Below are positions 51,475 to 62,180 of a DNA stretch of 64,000 nt, one piece after another. The DNA is taken from assembly GCA_922989275.2 (NCBI GenBank), contig OV277870.1, forward strand, positions 41,908,356-41,972,355, written 5' to 3'. The DNA is from Gari tellinella. Taxonomy: Eukaryota > Mollusca > Bivalvia > Cardiida > Psammobiidae. Position 1 is the first letter of the stretch. Each line of letters begins with the position of its first letter. A model generated the notes under the pieces. The model worked only from the letters and a program-made list of their open reading frames with translations, had not been told where the DNA came from and made no database searches. The translations under genes were made by a program, and so were the position numbers.

Positions 51475-51855
51475 AAACCAGATAAGAGGGAGTAAAATGA
51501 AAAAAAATCATCATTTTCTCACTCATTGTAGCACAAAATCCTATGGTGTTTACAGTTTCTACTCAAAATAATCTTCTTTTTGAGACAATTCTACTGAGTA
51601 GTAACACCATACCATAGGGTTTAATGCAGAATAAAGTTTTTATTTTTTGAAATACTCCCCTTATCTGGAGCTCTGAAAGTAAAATGAACAAATTCAACAT
51701 TTTCTCACTCATTTAGGCACAAAATCTTTAGTGTTACTACTCATTCGGATCGTCTCTTCGAGATGATTCTACTGAGAAGTAACACCATAGAGTTTAATTA
51801 AGAATTATGAATAAAGGTTTTGGTTTTTGAAATGTAAACTCCCCTTTTCTGAAGC
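51475..51855. repeat. Two adjacent family F MITEs
   Basis: First copy about 51475-51675 (ACCAGATAAGAGGGAGTAAA to TACTCCCCTTATCTGGAGCT), second about 51676-51855 (AAAGTAAAATGAACAAATTC to CTCCCCTTTTCTGAAGCTG). Both keep the TACTCATT/AATGAGTA-type core. A third, diverged F-like palindrome lies at 50770-50960. Confidence 0.7.
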
Positions 51856-52500
51856 TGATGTGTATAGATCAATACATATATTTGAGAGAAAAAAACAAAG
51901 ATTTAAATTTTTTTAAGAATCTTGTTTGTTATAACATTACAAATTTATATAGTATTTTCATTCTCAACAAAATCAATGACGCTTTGAAATTAAAACAAAT
52001 ATTTTCATATCTCTGTTATTTTTTATCTTTCATCCCTTTCAGTTTCATTAAGCTGTCTAGTAAAAAAAACCCCCAAAAAACATGATATTTAAAATTATAC
52101 TATCAGTTAGATCAAAGTATAATTAAACAATCAGTGAATTTTTTCCATTATTGGATTACTCTATCTAAAACCATAGACTCCTACTCTAATGAGCAAGCAA
52201 AAGCCATGTTTCTTTAATAGGTACATACTGACAGTCCAGGCAAAAAGTTGGCATGGTGCCAAAATGTAGGCTCTAAACATAGCATGCAACACATGTATGA
52301 AATAGACATGTCTGATTGGTAAAAATCATTGTACACACATTTGGAGACAAATAACATAGGCCATCTGACAGTTTTATTGCCCCTCAATAAATCACTGAAA
52401 TATCTCTCAGGGATACAAGAAGGTTAGACCCCTACAGTGGACAGGGATTTGGCTTATCAATTATCAACAGGGCTGAAGTGTTACAGAGATGAATGAGTTA
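51856..52500. other. Element interior, nothing recognised
   Basis: AT-rich sequence with a 75-codon plus-strand frame (51858-52085) of biased composition (Lys, Asn, Phe, Ile). No similarity seen; not called as a gene. Confidence 0.4.
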
Positions 52501-53080
52501 ACGTTTTGAACCCTAGTCACGCATATATGTGTCACATGTAAACAGTAAACCTTTGGCGAGTACACATGTCCTATGCAAACAGTGTAGACCCTGATAAGAG
52601 GGTTCCTCAAGTATCAAACCTAAAAAGTAAAAAATGGACTAGATTTAATTTTAAAACTAAAATTGTCCATTTCAGGAGGAAAGAGATAACAAATTTTCCA
52701 TTTCCAATAAATACACCTTTTTATACCTTTAATTTATTCCTTCACTGAAAAAAAAAGTTCCACTTTATACAGTCATGAAAATGTATATGAAATATTTCCT
52801 ATTTCCTAGTAAATGATAGCTTAATTAACCCATTAACCCACATCCTGTGTCTAGTTATGAAAATAGGTGACCACCTAAAAGCAGAATGTACCTTACATAA
52901 GGCACATTTTGCTTTAATTTCAATCTGCTTTAAGCTATAATCAGCTAGAATATAGAAACTATTTTTAATTAATTTTAAGGTACATTTTTATGACTGTATA
53001 AAGTGGAATTAGAAAGAAGAAATAAATTAAATGCGTATTTATGTGGTAATGGGTTAAAGCAGACTAAAATAGGCTATAGG
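52500..53080. repeat. Decayed C and A MITEs
   Basis: 52501-52690 is a C-type element (GTTTTGAACCCTAGTCACGC to TTTCAGGAGGAAAGAG) lacking its hairpin. 52700-52830 and 52825-53060 are A-type pieces, the second with TTAACCCATTAACCCACATC and TTTATGTGGTAATGGGTTAA ends. Confidence 0.65.
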
Positions 53081-53089
53081 GTAAAGTGT

Positions 53090-54400
53090 TAATGAACTAT
53101 AAATTGCATGCCTTTGAAAAATGGGTCAATAAATAAATGAAGACAACTTACGGTAGTTTTATTTATAAACGTCATGTGTGAACGGTGCATATTTAGTGAC
53201 ACGAATCTTCTTCATGGCTGCACTGTGAGGTATATGTGAAGTGAACCCCCAAGTATATTATAATTAAATATAATACTCAGTATTTAAAAAAAAAATCCTG
53301 GAATAAATGAAAAAGATTATCTGTTGAAAACCGATCAATAACGCATAATGAACTTTAAGGGGGATACAAACAATTTTTGCTCAAACTGCGAGAAATTTAT
53401 GAAACGATTTTTCGTCGCTCTTCAACGCTCGCCGCTTATTTTCTTTAGGACGTGATGGAAAATAAAACCAGATTTTACGAAATGATATATTTTCAGGAAA
53501 TTACTTCTTGAAAATCGATTGAAACAAAAGTAAAGAAATAACAATACTTTAATTGAAAAGTGTACCGAAAAACTTTGTGAGCGTACAGCGAGTAAATTAT
53601 GGAACGAGCTTTCTTTGGGTCGCCGCTTTTTAATTAACCGTCCTGTATCAAATAAGGGGTCGTATTACAAAATAAAATATATATTTATTAAAAAAATTCT
53701 TTTCTGCATATTATCATGTTTATGTTTTTAAATATCGGTCAATAAATGAGGAAATAACAGCATATTTACTTATAGTAGTTTTACAAACTTCATGCGTGAA
53801 CGGCGCACATTTAGTGACACGAATCTTCTTCATCGTTCTTTGATAGACCACAGCAACTTTGATACGTTTTATATTGAGAAATGATTTGATACTCAATCAA
53901 TATCATCTTTTTTGAACCAAACACACTTTACTTTCCTAAAATCGGTTGGTGAATAGAGAAATAACGCCATATTTACTCTTGGTGGTTTTAAAATTTCACG
54001 CGCAAATTTGAAGTCACGAATCGTCTTCGTCGCTCTTACTCTGATCACCACACGTTTTATACGGTTCATATTGAAAAATAAATTTACTATTCAATAAATA
54101 TAGTCTTTTTGGAACCAAATAAAATTGACTTCACTCAAATCGGATGATCAATAGAGAAAAAAACGCCATATTTACTTTTGGTGGTTTTAAAATTTCATGC
54201 GAAAACAGCTCAAAATTAGAATAACGAATCTTGTTCGTCGCTCTTTAACTGATCACCACACGTTTTAAACGGTTTACATCGATACATAAAATTAATATTC
54301 AATAAATATAATCTTTTCAGAACCGAAAAAACTTACTATTTCAAAATCGGTCTGTTAATAAAGAAATGACATCGATTTGAATTAAGCGTGGTTGTCTTCA
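53090..54400. repeat. Subterminal tandem repeats, about 200-bp unit
   Basis: ACGAATCTTCTTCAT at 53203 and 53819, ACGAATCGTCTTCGTCG at 54016 and ACGAATCTTGTTCGTCG at 54223 mark units about 200 bases apart. Each continues with a GATCACCACACGTTTTA type motif, TCAATAAATAT and AAAATCGG. About four diverged units at the right end of the 5.4-kb element only. Confidence 0.72.
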
Positions 54401-55153
54401 TTTTGAAAGCGCGCCGCTAATCGGGTACGATAGCGACCGTCTCTCTCGCTGTTAACTGATCACGTGACTTGATCGATATCGATTTTGACCTACGGCAAGG
54501 ATATTTTTGTATTTCGGCCGCTTTAGAAGCCGTTACATATCCCTCTCATAAAATATCCCTGTTATATCCTGGCTCGGAATCAATTATATCTTGTAGAATA
54601 CAAAACATTAACAATAAACCACTGAATAGACTAACATGAGTGTAAATAAACACAATTCAACCAGCCACGGGCCAAAAAATAGCTTCAGTAAACTTGTTAT
54701 GCTAAGAAATTCGATCGTTTGTCAGTGGCACGGGACGGCACGGGGTTGGCACGGATTCAATTATATCCTGTAAAAAACAAAAATATAAACTATAAAACCC
54801 TAAAAAGACCAACATGTTGTTAACATATATAAAACACACAGCCGCTGACCAAAAAAAAGTTTCTAGAAACTTTTGTTGCTTTATAAAACGGAAATTTGTG
54901 ACAATATATTGGTATGGGGTTTTATACCCCCTAAAAATCAAAAATTGGATTTTCTCGGAAAATACTTATTACAGCCCAAAATTACTTCTGCACCAATTAG
55001 AGATGATCAAAATGTATTATGTGAAGAAAAAAAATCCGAAAAAAATCGAAAAATGAACTTAGGAAAACACTCGGTAATTTCCGTAATTTGTCGTCGGCAC
55101 GGGCACGGGCACGGGCACGGTGGTATGGGGTTTTATACCCCACCGTCGGAACC

Positions 55154-55680
55154 AGCAGCGTAGAGTTGAGTACCAGCTTGTGACAATATCCGGTTCCTGT
55201 ATCTACAACAAACAAAACAATTAGAAAAGCGGCGATACAACAGTAAGATTTGCTTGTTTTTGTTGTAAACACGCTTTAAATGATAGAATAAGAAACACAT
55301 ACAAACGCGAGAGGTTCTTAAAGACAAAACTGGAACTCGAGAGCCTATGCCATAACAGAAATTCATTAATAAACTGAAATTTAAGATTAGATTTAAAACG
55401 CCCCGAGGCAAAACGCCCCAGGTGAAAAACAACACAAAACAACAAAAACCCATTTTGGAGAAAAAACGCACAAACAGTATCCGTTAAAATCTAAATGTAA
55501 TTAAAAAACTTATTTCAGGTATATACATGGTTTAGAATCAAAGTTAATAGATATTTCTATTGGTCAATAACGCTTCAGTATATATTCTTCTTCCAATACT
55601 GTCCACATTCAACTAACTGAATATTCTGAAGAAGAAGAAAAAGAAGAAGAATAACGCTTCAGTATATATTCCCAGTCAAA
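55154..55680. other. Flank of the 15.4-kb transposon, nothing recognised
   Basis: A 20-bp direct repeat (AACGCTTCAGTATATATTC at 55568 and 55652) brackets a GAA-rich segment of about 80 bases. The minus-strand frames here overlap the transposon end and are not convincing. Confidence 0.4.
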
Positions 55681-55955
55681 CCGCCTGTACATTGTATAGC
55701 TCAGTGGTAGAACGTCTGCTTGCAGTGCGGGAGGTTGAGGGTTCAATCCCAGGCTGGGTCAAACCAAAGACTTGAAAATTGGTAGTAATGGCTTCTGTCC
55801 TTGGCACTCAGGATTTAGGGTTAGCATTACAACTGGTTTGTTGGTGTCAGGATAAAGTGACCGGCCGGGTACAGTCCCAATGGTGCAGGTCCTAAAAAAA
55901 GTCCAGCTTCTCATAATCATCAGTTTTGATGGATAGAAATAATAAATTGAAAAAA
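55681..55955 (+). mobile_element. tRNA-derived SINE (Cys-like head)
   Basis: Head TATAGCTCAGTGGTAGAACG, B box GGGTTCAATCCC, body TTGAAAATTGGTAGTAATGG and AGGATAAAGTGACCGGCCGG, tail TTTTGATGGATAGAAATAAT. An 8-base insertion (CATTGTAT) near the 5' end sets it apart from 30487. Confidence 0.8.
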
Positions 55956-57282
55956 GAAATAAAAATCATCAAAATGTTTGCGATGTTGTTGTTGTTATGT
56001 CATGCGGAGCAGCGGTCAGAACAATTATTGAGTGTGTTTAATTATGAAATTTTCTAAGAACAGCCAGGGAATTGTTATTGTGGATTTCGTTTAAATAATT
56101 AGTTTGTTAACCACTCCCGGTTGACCTAATATATGCAAATCAAGGGAATTCCCTGAAAATAGGCCTAGGTCACTGATGGGAGTAGGAGTGATTAAGATAA
56201 ATAAACACAATATGTGAGTACAGTTAACTATTTTCTGGCAAAATATGTTTGAAAAAAAAAACACAGTCATTTTACAGGACTGAAGTGAATAATGTGGTCA
56301 AACACACCTAATTTGCTCAGTATGTCTCTTGAATCGTTCCGCCATGGATTACTTGGGAACGATAAGCCCAGTTTTCCATTGAAAAAGTGAAAGACGTGCA
56401 TGATATGTCAGAAACTGAAAATTGTAAAATATCACTAATAATGAAGGGAAATGTTGATAATAGCATATGTGGCGGCTTTCTATGAAGGACTACTGTGAGG
56501 TATACCTAACTTGCTTAAATGATGCACTTTCGAATTCAGTCACATTCACTACAGAATTTGATGATGAGCTAACAAATTACATTCTTCTAACATATATTGC
56601 AAGTTAGCAATTATTTAGGAAAAACAATATTTACTTACAAGTATTAATCTAGACAATCATTATACAGATTATTCCATTCCCCCGACTATACTGGTTAATT
56701 CAAACAGGGTGGATTCAAAACAGACTCTGAAAAATCAAGTGTCTGATCATGATCAATACTGTTGGTTCTCTAATCTCATCATTGAACCCCTCTGATGTCA
56801 TGCTTATTTTGTGACAGTTACCATCTCAGGGTCTCATGGCAATACCGTCCATTATATTATGAAGAGGAAAATTATTATTGCCAAATTCTATAAAATCACA
56901 GATTATGTCAAATTTACTAATTGAAATTACAGAGTTATTGCTAAAAACATTTTGAAACTAATTCCTGACCTCAAATCAAGCTGCATGTCCATATTAGTCC
57001 AATTTTATTTAAACTTTTCAAAGTACTTCAGCAGAGGTCATTTACATGGCGACTACAGTACACAATAGGATTTAAACCTCTTGGATTAAAAGCTACATAA
57101 AATGTTTTGAAGATTATTTTTAGAATCATGTTGGTGTAGTTTTTCATCCTGAATCTATGGGTAGTCTTACTTTTAAGAAAAATGCCTTAAATTACTTTTA
57201 AAGAAATTTGGAGCCCAACAAAATCCGTTGGACTTTACAAAGACAAAGAAGGAAAACTTTCCTCCAATGAAAAGTTGCATGT
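55956..57282. other. Upstream region of the NWD-like gene, nothing recognised
   Basis: Unusually free of the MITE families that fill the rest. No open frame above 60 codons. It may include the promoter and non-coding first exon of the plus-strand gene, but I see no motif strong enough to place them. Confidence 0.45.
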
Positions 57283-57538
57283 GCAGGGCTGCCATTTCTC
57301 TGGATTTTTCCTAAATCTTCGGATTTTTTCTAGTACATGGTAGCTTAAAGCAGACTGAAAGTAAAGCAGAATGCGCCTTAAGGAGCATTCTGCTTTTCTT
57401 CCAGCCTGCTTGAAGCAGCCACGTGTCAACAAAACTAGAAACAGGCGATGGGGTAAAGGTACGATTAGTAAAATCGCACTTGAAAACTGCAAATTTGGAA
57501 ATCTTAGGATTTTTCATGTCAACTTATGGCAGCCCTGC
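57283..57538. repeat. Family J composite MITE
   Basis: CAGGGCTGCCATTTCTCTGG to TCAACTTATGGCAGCCCTG. A-type filling: TACATGGTAGCTTAAAGCAG, core AATGCGCC-TTAA-GGAGCATT, AAACAGGCGATGGGGTAAAG. Junctions match those at 29490-29752, in opposite orientation. Confidence 0.8.
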
Positions 57539-57838
57539 AGGTGAACTGTGGGATAAAAAAATAGTGTGCTATTTCAATTTGGTAACTTTACACATAGATG
57601 ACTGAACTATTGGCTCTGACATTATGGCTTTATCCTATTTTTCAATACCTAATAATCTTGGAATGATTTAGAAATTTAAAGCATGTATGCATTTATGTGT
57701 GCTCTTAGCTTCATATTGTATGTATGATGTTTTAATGGAAGACAAATATGTCCTTGCAGACCTCATAATTAACAATTTGAAACAATTATTAATACATGTA
57801 ATCTCTAGAGTCTCACATTATGAATTGTTTTTTGACAG

Positions 57839-58002
57839 GAGGGAATTATGGTGAAATGGATTGCAACAGCTGACATTTGAGAATTTAAGCTGCATAAACA
57901 TGAGTGACCCAGGCTACTTGTCAGTTCTTCATGGGAGGCTAGGCAACTTGCCAACTCTCAACTCACGCCTTGTTCGCATCTTTATCAGCTCAACTTTCAC
58001 AG
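57839..58002 (+). CDS. NWD-like STAND protein, first coding exon
   Basis: Acceptor GTTTTTTGACAG at 57838. The exon has 61 bases of 5' UTR with an 11-codon upstream ORF (ATG at 57848), then ATG at 57900: MSDPGYLSVLHGRLGNLPTL, NSRLVRIFISSTFT, donor ACAG-GTAAGT, phase 1. 'VRIFISSTFTDT..ER' is the opening strand of the N-terminal domain of NACHT/WD-repeat proteins (NWD1, NWD2) and relatives such as NPHP3. In those proteins it precedes a NACHT ATPase and WD repeats. Those parts lie right of the window. The protein is probably cytosolic; its role here is unknown. Confidence 0.85.
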
Positions 58003-58043
58003 GTAAGTTACTTAAGAAATAATCTATGGTCTACTATTGTTAA

Positions 58044-58286
58044 CCCATTACCCCATAGCCTGTTACTAGTTTTGAAGATATGTGACCACTTAAAGCAGGT
58101 TTAAAGTAAAGCAGAATGCACCTTAAGGCGCATTCTGCTTTACTTTCAGCCTGCTTTAAGCTTTTATATACTAGAGTATAGAAACATTTTCTTATGATAT
58201 TTATGTGTGACAGTATAAATTCGAATTATTTTCTTCAGTAGAGGAATTAATTAAAGGCGTAAAAAGGCGTATTTATAGGGTATGGG
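58044..58286. repeat. Family A TTAA MITE
   Basis: TTAA at 58040-58043 and 58287-58290. Ends CCCATTACCCCATAGCC and GTATTTATAGGGTATGGG. Core AATGCACC-TTAA-GGCGCATT. 40 bases inside intron 1 of the NWD-like gene. Confidence 0.85.
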
Positions 58287-58296
58287 TTAAACTGTA

Positions 58297-58869
58297 TTTT
58301 ACTATTGGGAGTTGTGATACGCAGGAATTTACCACAAAGGCTGAAAGCCTGAGTGGTCAATTCCTGCATAGCACAACGACCAATCATTGTAAAATACCAT
58401 TTAACAAGGGTAGAACGGTATTTCGATTCTAACATGACCAGATTTAAAGAAATTCATTAGGAAGGAAATCAAATATTAAATACTTATTTCCTAAGCGGAT
58501 GCAGTTTTCTGACCGAATAACTTTATCCGCGGCTTTTACAAGAATCTAACACCAAACAGCAACTTTATGTACAGCAGAGAATTTCACATAAACAATACAT
58601 ATTTACCGACCCATCTGGCATAGAACAAACAATACATGAAACTAGACAGAACAATGGGGAAATGACAAGTTACATGACTGGTTAAAAGTATTTGGTCTTT
58701 ACGGGCTACAGGAATAACGTAAGAAATTTAAAAAATGGTAACATATGAATGCATGACGTCACATCACGTCGCATAGGGAGGAGCGGATTAGGGAAGAGCG
58801 TTGTAAAATGTCTCAGTTATACCACGATAAGCTTCCTCTATTTTTATTGTGACAAAAACACGTGTTATG
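58297..58869. repeat. Family I dispersed repeat, second copy
   Basis: Aligns with 4561-5106 throughout. The hairpin TGAGTGGTCAATTCCTGCAT and its mirror are retained; CATGACTGGTTAAAAGTATT and GGGAAGAGCGTTGTAAAA near the right end. It contains about 30 extra bases (TGTACAGCAGAGAATTTC) not in the other copy. Confidence 0.75.
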
Positions 58870-58909
58870 TCTGGCGGCCTTTATTGAATGCAGGATTTTC
58901 TTCAACACT

Positions 58910-59052
58910 AAATTTGTAAAGTCTCCATCAAAACTTGTGTTCTGATTTACTCATTAGAATTGTCTCAGTGAGCAGTCACACTATAGGGTTTGTAGAAACA
59001 TGATGAAAAAATTGTTGAAATTTTAATTTACTCACTTTTATTTGGAACCCTG
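58910..59052. repeat. Family F MITE ending at a splice acceptor
   Basis: GATTTACTCATTAGAATTGT and GTAGAAACATGATGA core, right end TTACTCACTTTTATTTGGAA followed by CCCTG. The right terminus at 59052 lies 14 bases before the acceptor AG (59065-59066). Confidence 0.7.
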
Positions 59053-59066
59053 TTTATTTTTGCAAG

Positions 59067-59155
59067 ACACAAGAGAGGAGCGTAATGTATTGCTGGAAGA
59101 TGTTTACCCACAACTGAAAGCCCTGTGTAAGGAGAAGTATGGCATAGAATTTCAG
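59067..59155 (+). CDS. NWD-like STAND protein, exon 2
   Basis: Acceptor TATTTTTGCAAG, donor TTTCAG-GTAACT. Two bases complete Asp with the G from exon 1, then TREERNVLLEDVYPQLKALC and KEKYGIEFQ. The 'DT..ER..L....YP.L...C...G.EF' helix and turn follow directly on 'ISSTF' in NWD proteins. Phase 0 exit. Confidence 0.88.
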
Positions 59156-59469
59156 GTAACTTTGATTGACACTTTTGTTTGATAAATTCATTGTGATAAA
59201 GACACCAAGCCCTAAACAACAAAAAACATTAACAAATGAAACAACCTCATAACTTGCAGTATATTCAGTGTGTACTGTTTACTCCTCCATAGGCAATCTT
59301 GCAAATCACATTTTTACTTTGTAGCTTAATTAAAGCAGGCTGATTGTAAAGCAGAATGTGCCTGGTACAAATGATGTCCGCTCTATATCTTGCCTAGTGT
59401 TTAACTGTTTAACTGGCTCACTACCCCGATAAATTGAACAAGTTGCTTAAAGCAGGCTGAAAGTAAATC
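59156..59469. other. NWD-like intron 2, truncated A sequence
   Basis: A-type pieces near 59325-59365 (TTAAAGCAGGCTGATTGTAA) and from 59440. The rest is unassigned. Confidence 0.4.
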
Positions 59470-60757
59470 AGTCGTACGTCGGTGTCCGTGTCCGTGTCGT
59501 CTGTACACAATTTGTTTCAAATAACTTCTTCTCTGAGTCCAATGGCCCAATTTTAACCAAACTTGGTCAGATACATACTATAGTTGTGAGCTTCAAAAAT
59601 TGTTCAAAAAAGTGGGTGGGGCAATCGGTCTTGGTGCCATGGCAACCATGCACGATATCTAAAAAAATCTTCTTCTCAAAAACGACTGGTCCGATTTCAA
59701 TTTGGTTTTCACCAAAATGTTTCTCAATTGATATACTTTCAAAATTGTTCAAAGAATTTTGATCCCTTAAAAAACATGGCCGCTGTGGTCATTTTCCGTA
59801 TTTACGTAATATTGACAACTAAAGTCAAAACTTTAAACGTCTTCTTGTCAATAACTATAAGTCCTAGGACAACCAAATTTCACATGTAAGCATCATGTTC
59901 TGAACCTTTAACAAGATTGTTCAAATAATGACCCCCGGGTAAAAAATAGCCCCGCCCGGGGCTTATCAGTTTTTCATAGGAAAACCTTTAAAACTCTTCT
60001 TCTATAAAACCGTATGGCCTAGACCTTTTATATTTGGCATGTAGCTTTGCCTTATAGACCTCTACTAAGAGTGTTCAAATCATGACCCCAGGGTCAAAAA
60101 TGGCCCCGCCCCGGGGCTTATCAGTTTTACATAGACTTATATAGGAATAAACCTTTAAAACTCTTCTTCTCTGAAACCCTAAGACCCAGACCTGTTATAT
60201 TTGGCATCTAGCTTAAAATAATGCCTTATGGTCCTCTACCAAGATTGTTCAAAAATGGCCCCGCCCCGGGGCTTATCAGTTTTACATAGACTTATATAGG
60301 AATAAACCTTTGAAACTCTTCTTCTCTGAAATCCTAAGACCCAGACCTTTTATATTTGGCATCTAGCTTTGCTTATGGTCCTCTACCAAGATTGTTCAAT
60401 TCATGACCCCCGGATCAAAAATGGCCCTGCCCCGGGGCTTATAAGTTTTATAAAGACTTATGTAGTAAAACCTTTAAAACTCTTCTTCTCTGAAACCGTA
60501 AGGCCCATACCTTTTATATTTGGCATCTAGCTTTGCCTTAGGTCCTTTACCAAGATTGTTCAAATCATGACCCCAGGGTAAAAAATGGACCGCCCCGGGG
60601 CCTATTAGTTTTACATAGACTTCTACAGGAAAACCTAATTCCGAGTTGTTTCAGTTTCATACAACAGTCCACATACATGCAATGACAAACTTCATTATGC
60701 GTCGAGTATAACACAATAGTTCCTCAGGTGAGCGATTTAGGGCCGCATGCGGCTCTT
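59470..60757. mobile_element. Family X-like element with 155-168-bp units
   Basis: Inserted between the two hairpin arms of an A element (CAGGCTGAAAGTAAATCAG before, TTTTTCAACCTGCTTTAAGT after). Begins with CGTACGTCGGTGTCCGTGTC, ends AGGTGAGCGATTTAGGGCCG and CATGCGGCTCTTG. TTATATTTGGCAT at 60027, 60195, 60349 and 60513 marks the units, each with GGCCCCGCCCCGGGGCTTAT and TTCTTCTCTGAAACC. Same build as 15646-16712 with unrelated repeat units. Confidence 0.72.
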
Positions 60758-60931
60758 GTTTTTCAACCTGCTTTAAGTGGTAACCTGTCAGACAGTCTTC
60801 AAAACTAGAAACATGCTATGGAGTAATGGGGTAATATCTTGACAGAAGTTCTGCCAAACATTTATATAACATGTACTTGTAAAACCAATGGAGAGTTTGG
60901 ACATTGATTTGGTTCTGTACTTGTGTTACAG

Positions 60932-61048
60932 ATTGTGGACATGCGATGGGGTGTTCCTAAAGAAGCCAACGATGACCACCAGGCTACCTCTCTGTGTATT
61001 GATGAAATCCGTAACTGTCAGAAAATGTCCACCGGGCCAAACTTTGTG
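60932..61048 (+). CDS. NWD-like STAND protein, exon 3
   Basis: Acceptor TTGTGTTACAG, donor GTG-GTAAGT, phase 0 both sides, 39 codons: IVDMRWGVPKEANDDHQATS, LCIDEIRNCQKMSTGPNFV. 'VDMRWGV' followed by 'C..EI..C...S.GP.F' is the core of the N-terminal domain shared by NWD1/NWD2-type proteins and is very well conserved here. Confidence 0.92.
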
Positions 61049-61298
61049 GTAAGTTATTGTAATTACACTTTCAAATGAAAATAACTTTGAGTCTTTTACT
61101 TTCAATTTATATAACAATGACTTTCATGCTTCTTAGTGAGTGGTTGCTTTAAAACGATGTATTTGATCTTGGTCTACTCTGTTTACCTATAGGATCTGTC
61201 TGACATGTGTCTGTACTCTTACCTAGTGAAAATGATCCCTTATTTTTTAGCCATTGTAATAGTTCATATTTTCAATATTCATTGTGGGCAGAGTTTAA

Positions 61299-61519
61299 CC
61301 CATTTGTGCCTAGTGTCCTATAAAAGGGACATAGGCAAACAGTGTAGACTCTGATCAGACGCCGCATAATGCGGCGTCTGATCAGAGTCTACACTGTTTG
61401 CGGATAGGAATTTCAATATAAAACAAAACAAAATGAAAAATTACACCAGGCACCCCTTGTATAAAAAATGGAATAATCCAATACTATAAGCAAGGAAGAA
61501 ACCACTGGGCGCAAATGGG
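61299..61519. repeat. TTAA MITE with CCCATTTGTGCC ends
   Basis: TTAA at 61295-61298 and 61520-61523. Left CCCATTTGTGCC, right GGGCGCAAATGGG. Core GACGCCGCATAATGCGGCGTC inside GATCAGA / TCTGATC arms. It lacks the A-type hairpin, so it is a separate TTAA family. Confidence 0.85.
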
Positions 61520-61583
61520 TTAATATGAATATTCAGTGGGAGAGAGGTAAATGGCAAATCGGGGTCATATCCATTGACTGGTC

Positions 61584-61820
61584 TTAACCCTTTACTCCAT
61601 AGATACTTGATATATTCCTCCACTGAAGATAACAGTTCCAATTTATACAGACATAAATATGTACAATAAGAAATATTTTCCATATCCTAGCAGATTGTAC
61701 TTCAAGCAGGCTGAAAGTAAAGCAGAATGCGCCTGTAGGCACACTCTGATTTACTTTCAACCTGCTTTAAGCGGTCACCTGTCTTCAAAACTAGAAACAG
61801 GCCATGTGGTGAAGGGTTAG
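61584..61820. repeat. Family A MITE
   Basis: TTAACCCTTTACTCCATAGA to GCCATGTGGTGAAGGGTTA. Core AATGCGCCTGTAGGCACACT. Confidence 0.75.
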
Positions 61821-61945
61821 TTGTCTAGCTTAATATTACACTTTTCTTAATGTGTATATATTAACAATTGATTACCAGTAATAATAAATAATTATCAGTT
61901 GACACAAGTGCTGGATTATCTATAGCTATTGACTGGTTACCATTA

Positions 61946-62150
61946 CAATAAAACCTCTCTATTACGACCACTAAACGAAGGCTAATTGGTTGTATAAAAG
62001 ACAGGTGACAGCTTAAAGCAAGGTGACAATAAAACAGAAAGCTCCTGTAGGAGCTTTCTGTTTTATTGTCATCTTGCTTTAAGCAGTCACCTGTCATACA
62101 GACCTAATAGATAACAATAATGGAGTGGTCGTAATAGAGAGGTTTTACTG
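61946..62150. repeat. Family D MITE, complete
   Basis: TA at 61944-61945 and 62151-62152. Ends CAATAAAACCTCTCTATTAC and GTAATAGAGAGGTTTTACTG. Hairpin AAGCAAGGTGACAATAAAAC / GTTTTATTGTCATCTTGCTT. It ends 30 bases before the exon 62181-62384 acceptor. Confidence 0.88.
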
Positions 62151-62180
62151 TACTTATAAAATGTATCTCTTGAAATACAG

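Larger units (their letters stand above)
49143..54561. mobile_element. P-like DNA transposon remnant, 5.4 kb, nested
   Basis: Ends CAGGGATATTTTATGAGAGG and CCTCTCATAAAATATCCCTG with about 30-bp inverted repeats. The 7-bp target duplication TTATATC lies at 49136-49142 and 54562-54568. Removing the element restores the terminal repeat of the host transposon (compare 40425-40470). A P-element-like transposase tail at 50075-50241 gives the class. CAGGG ends with a 7-8-bp duplication would also suit hAT, so the superfamily is not certain. The interior is full of younger MITEs and a SINE. Confidence 0.78.
39698..55144. mobile_element. Mutator-like (MULE-type) DNA transposon with nested insertions
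   Basis: A perfect 9-bp duplication GTCGGAACC lies at 39689-39697 and 55145-55153. Ends GGTGGGGTATAAAACCCC and GGGGTTTTATACCCCACC. The left terminal repeat runs to about 40478. The right one is the reverse complement in two pieces (about 48937-49142 and 54562-55144) because a 5.4-kb element has entered it. TIRs of roughly 0.8 kb with a 9-bp duplication are typical of Mutator-like elements, some of which carry Ulp1 proteases. Inside are a Ulp1-like/PHD gene (minus), a small two-exon ORF (plus), a 5S pseudogene and assorted repeats. No MULE transposase was found, so the class rests on ends, duplication size and cargo. Confidence 0.82.
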
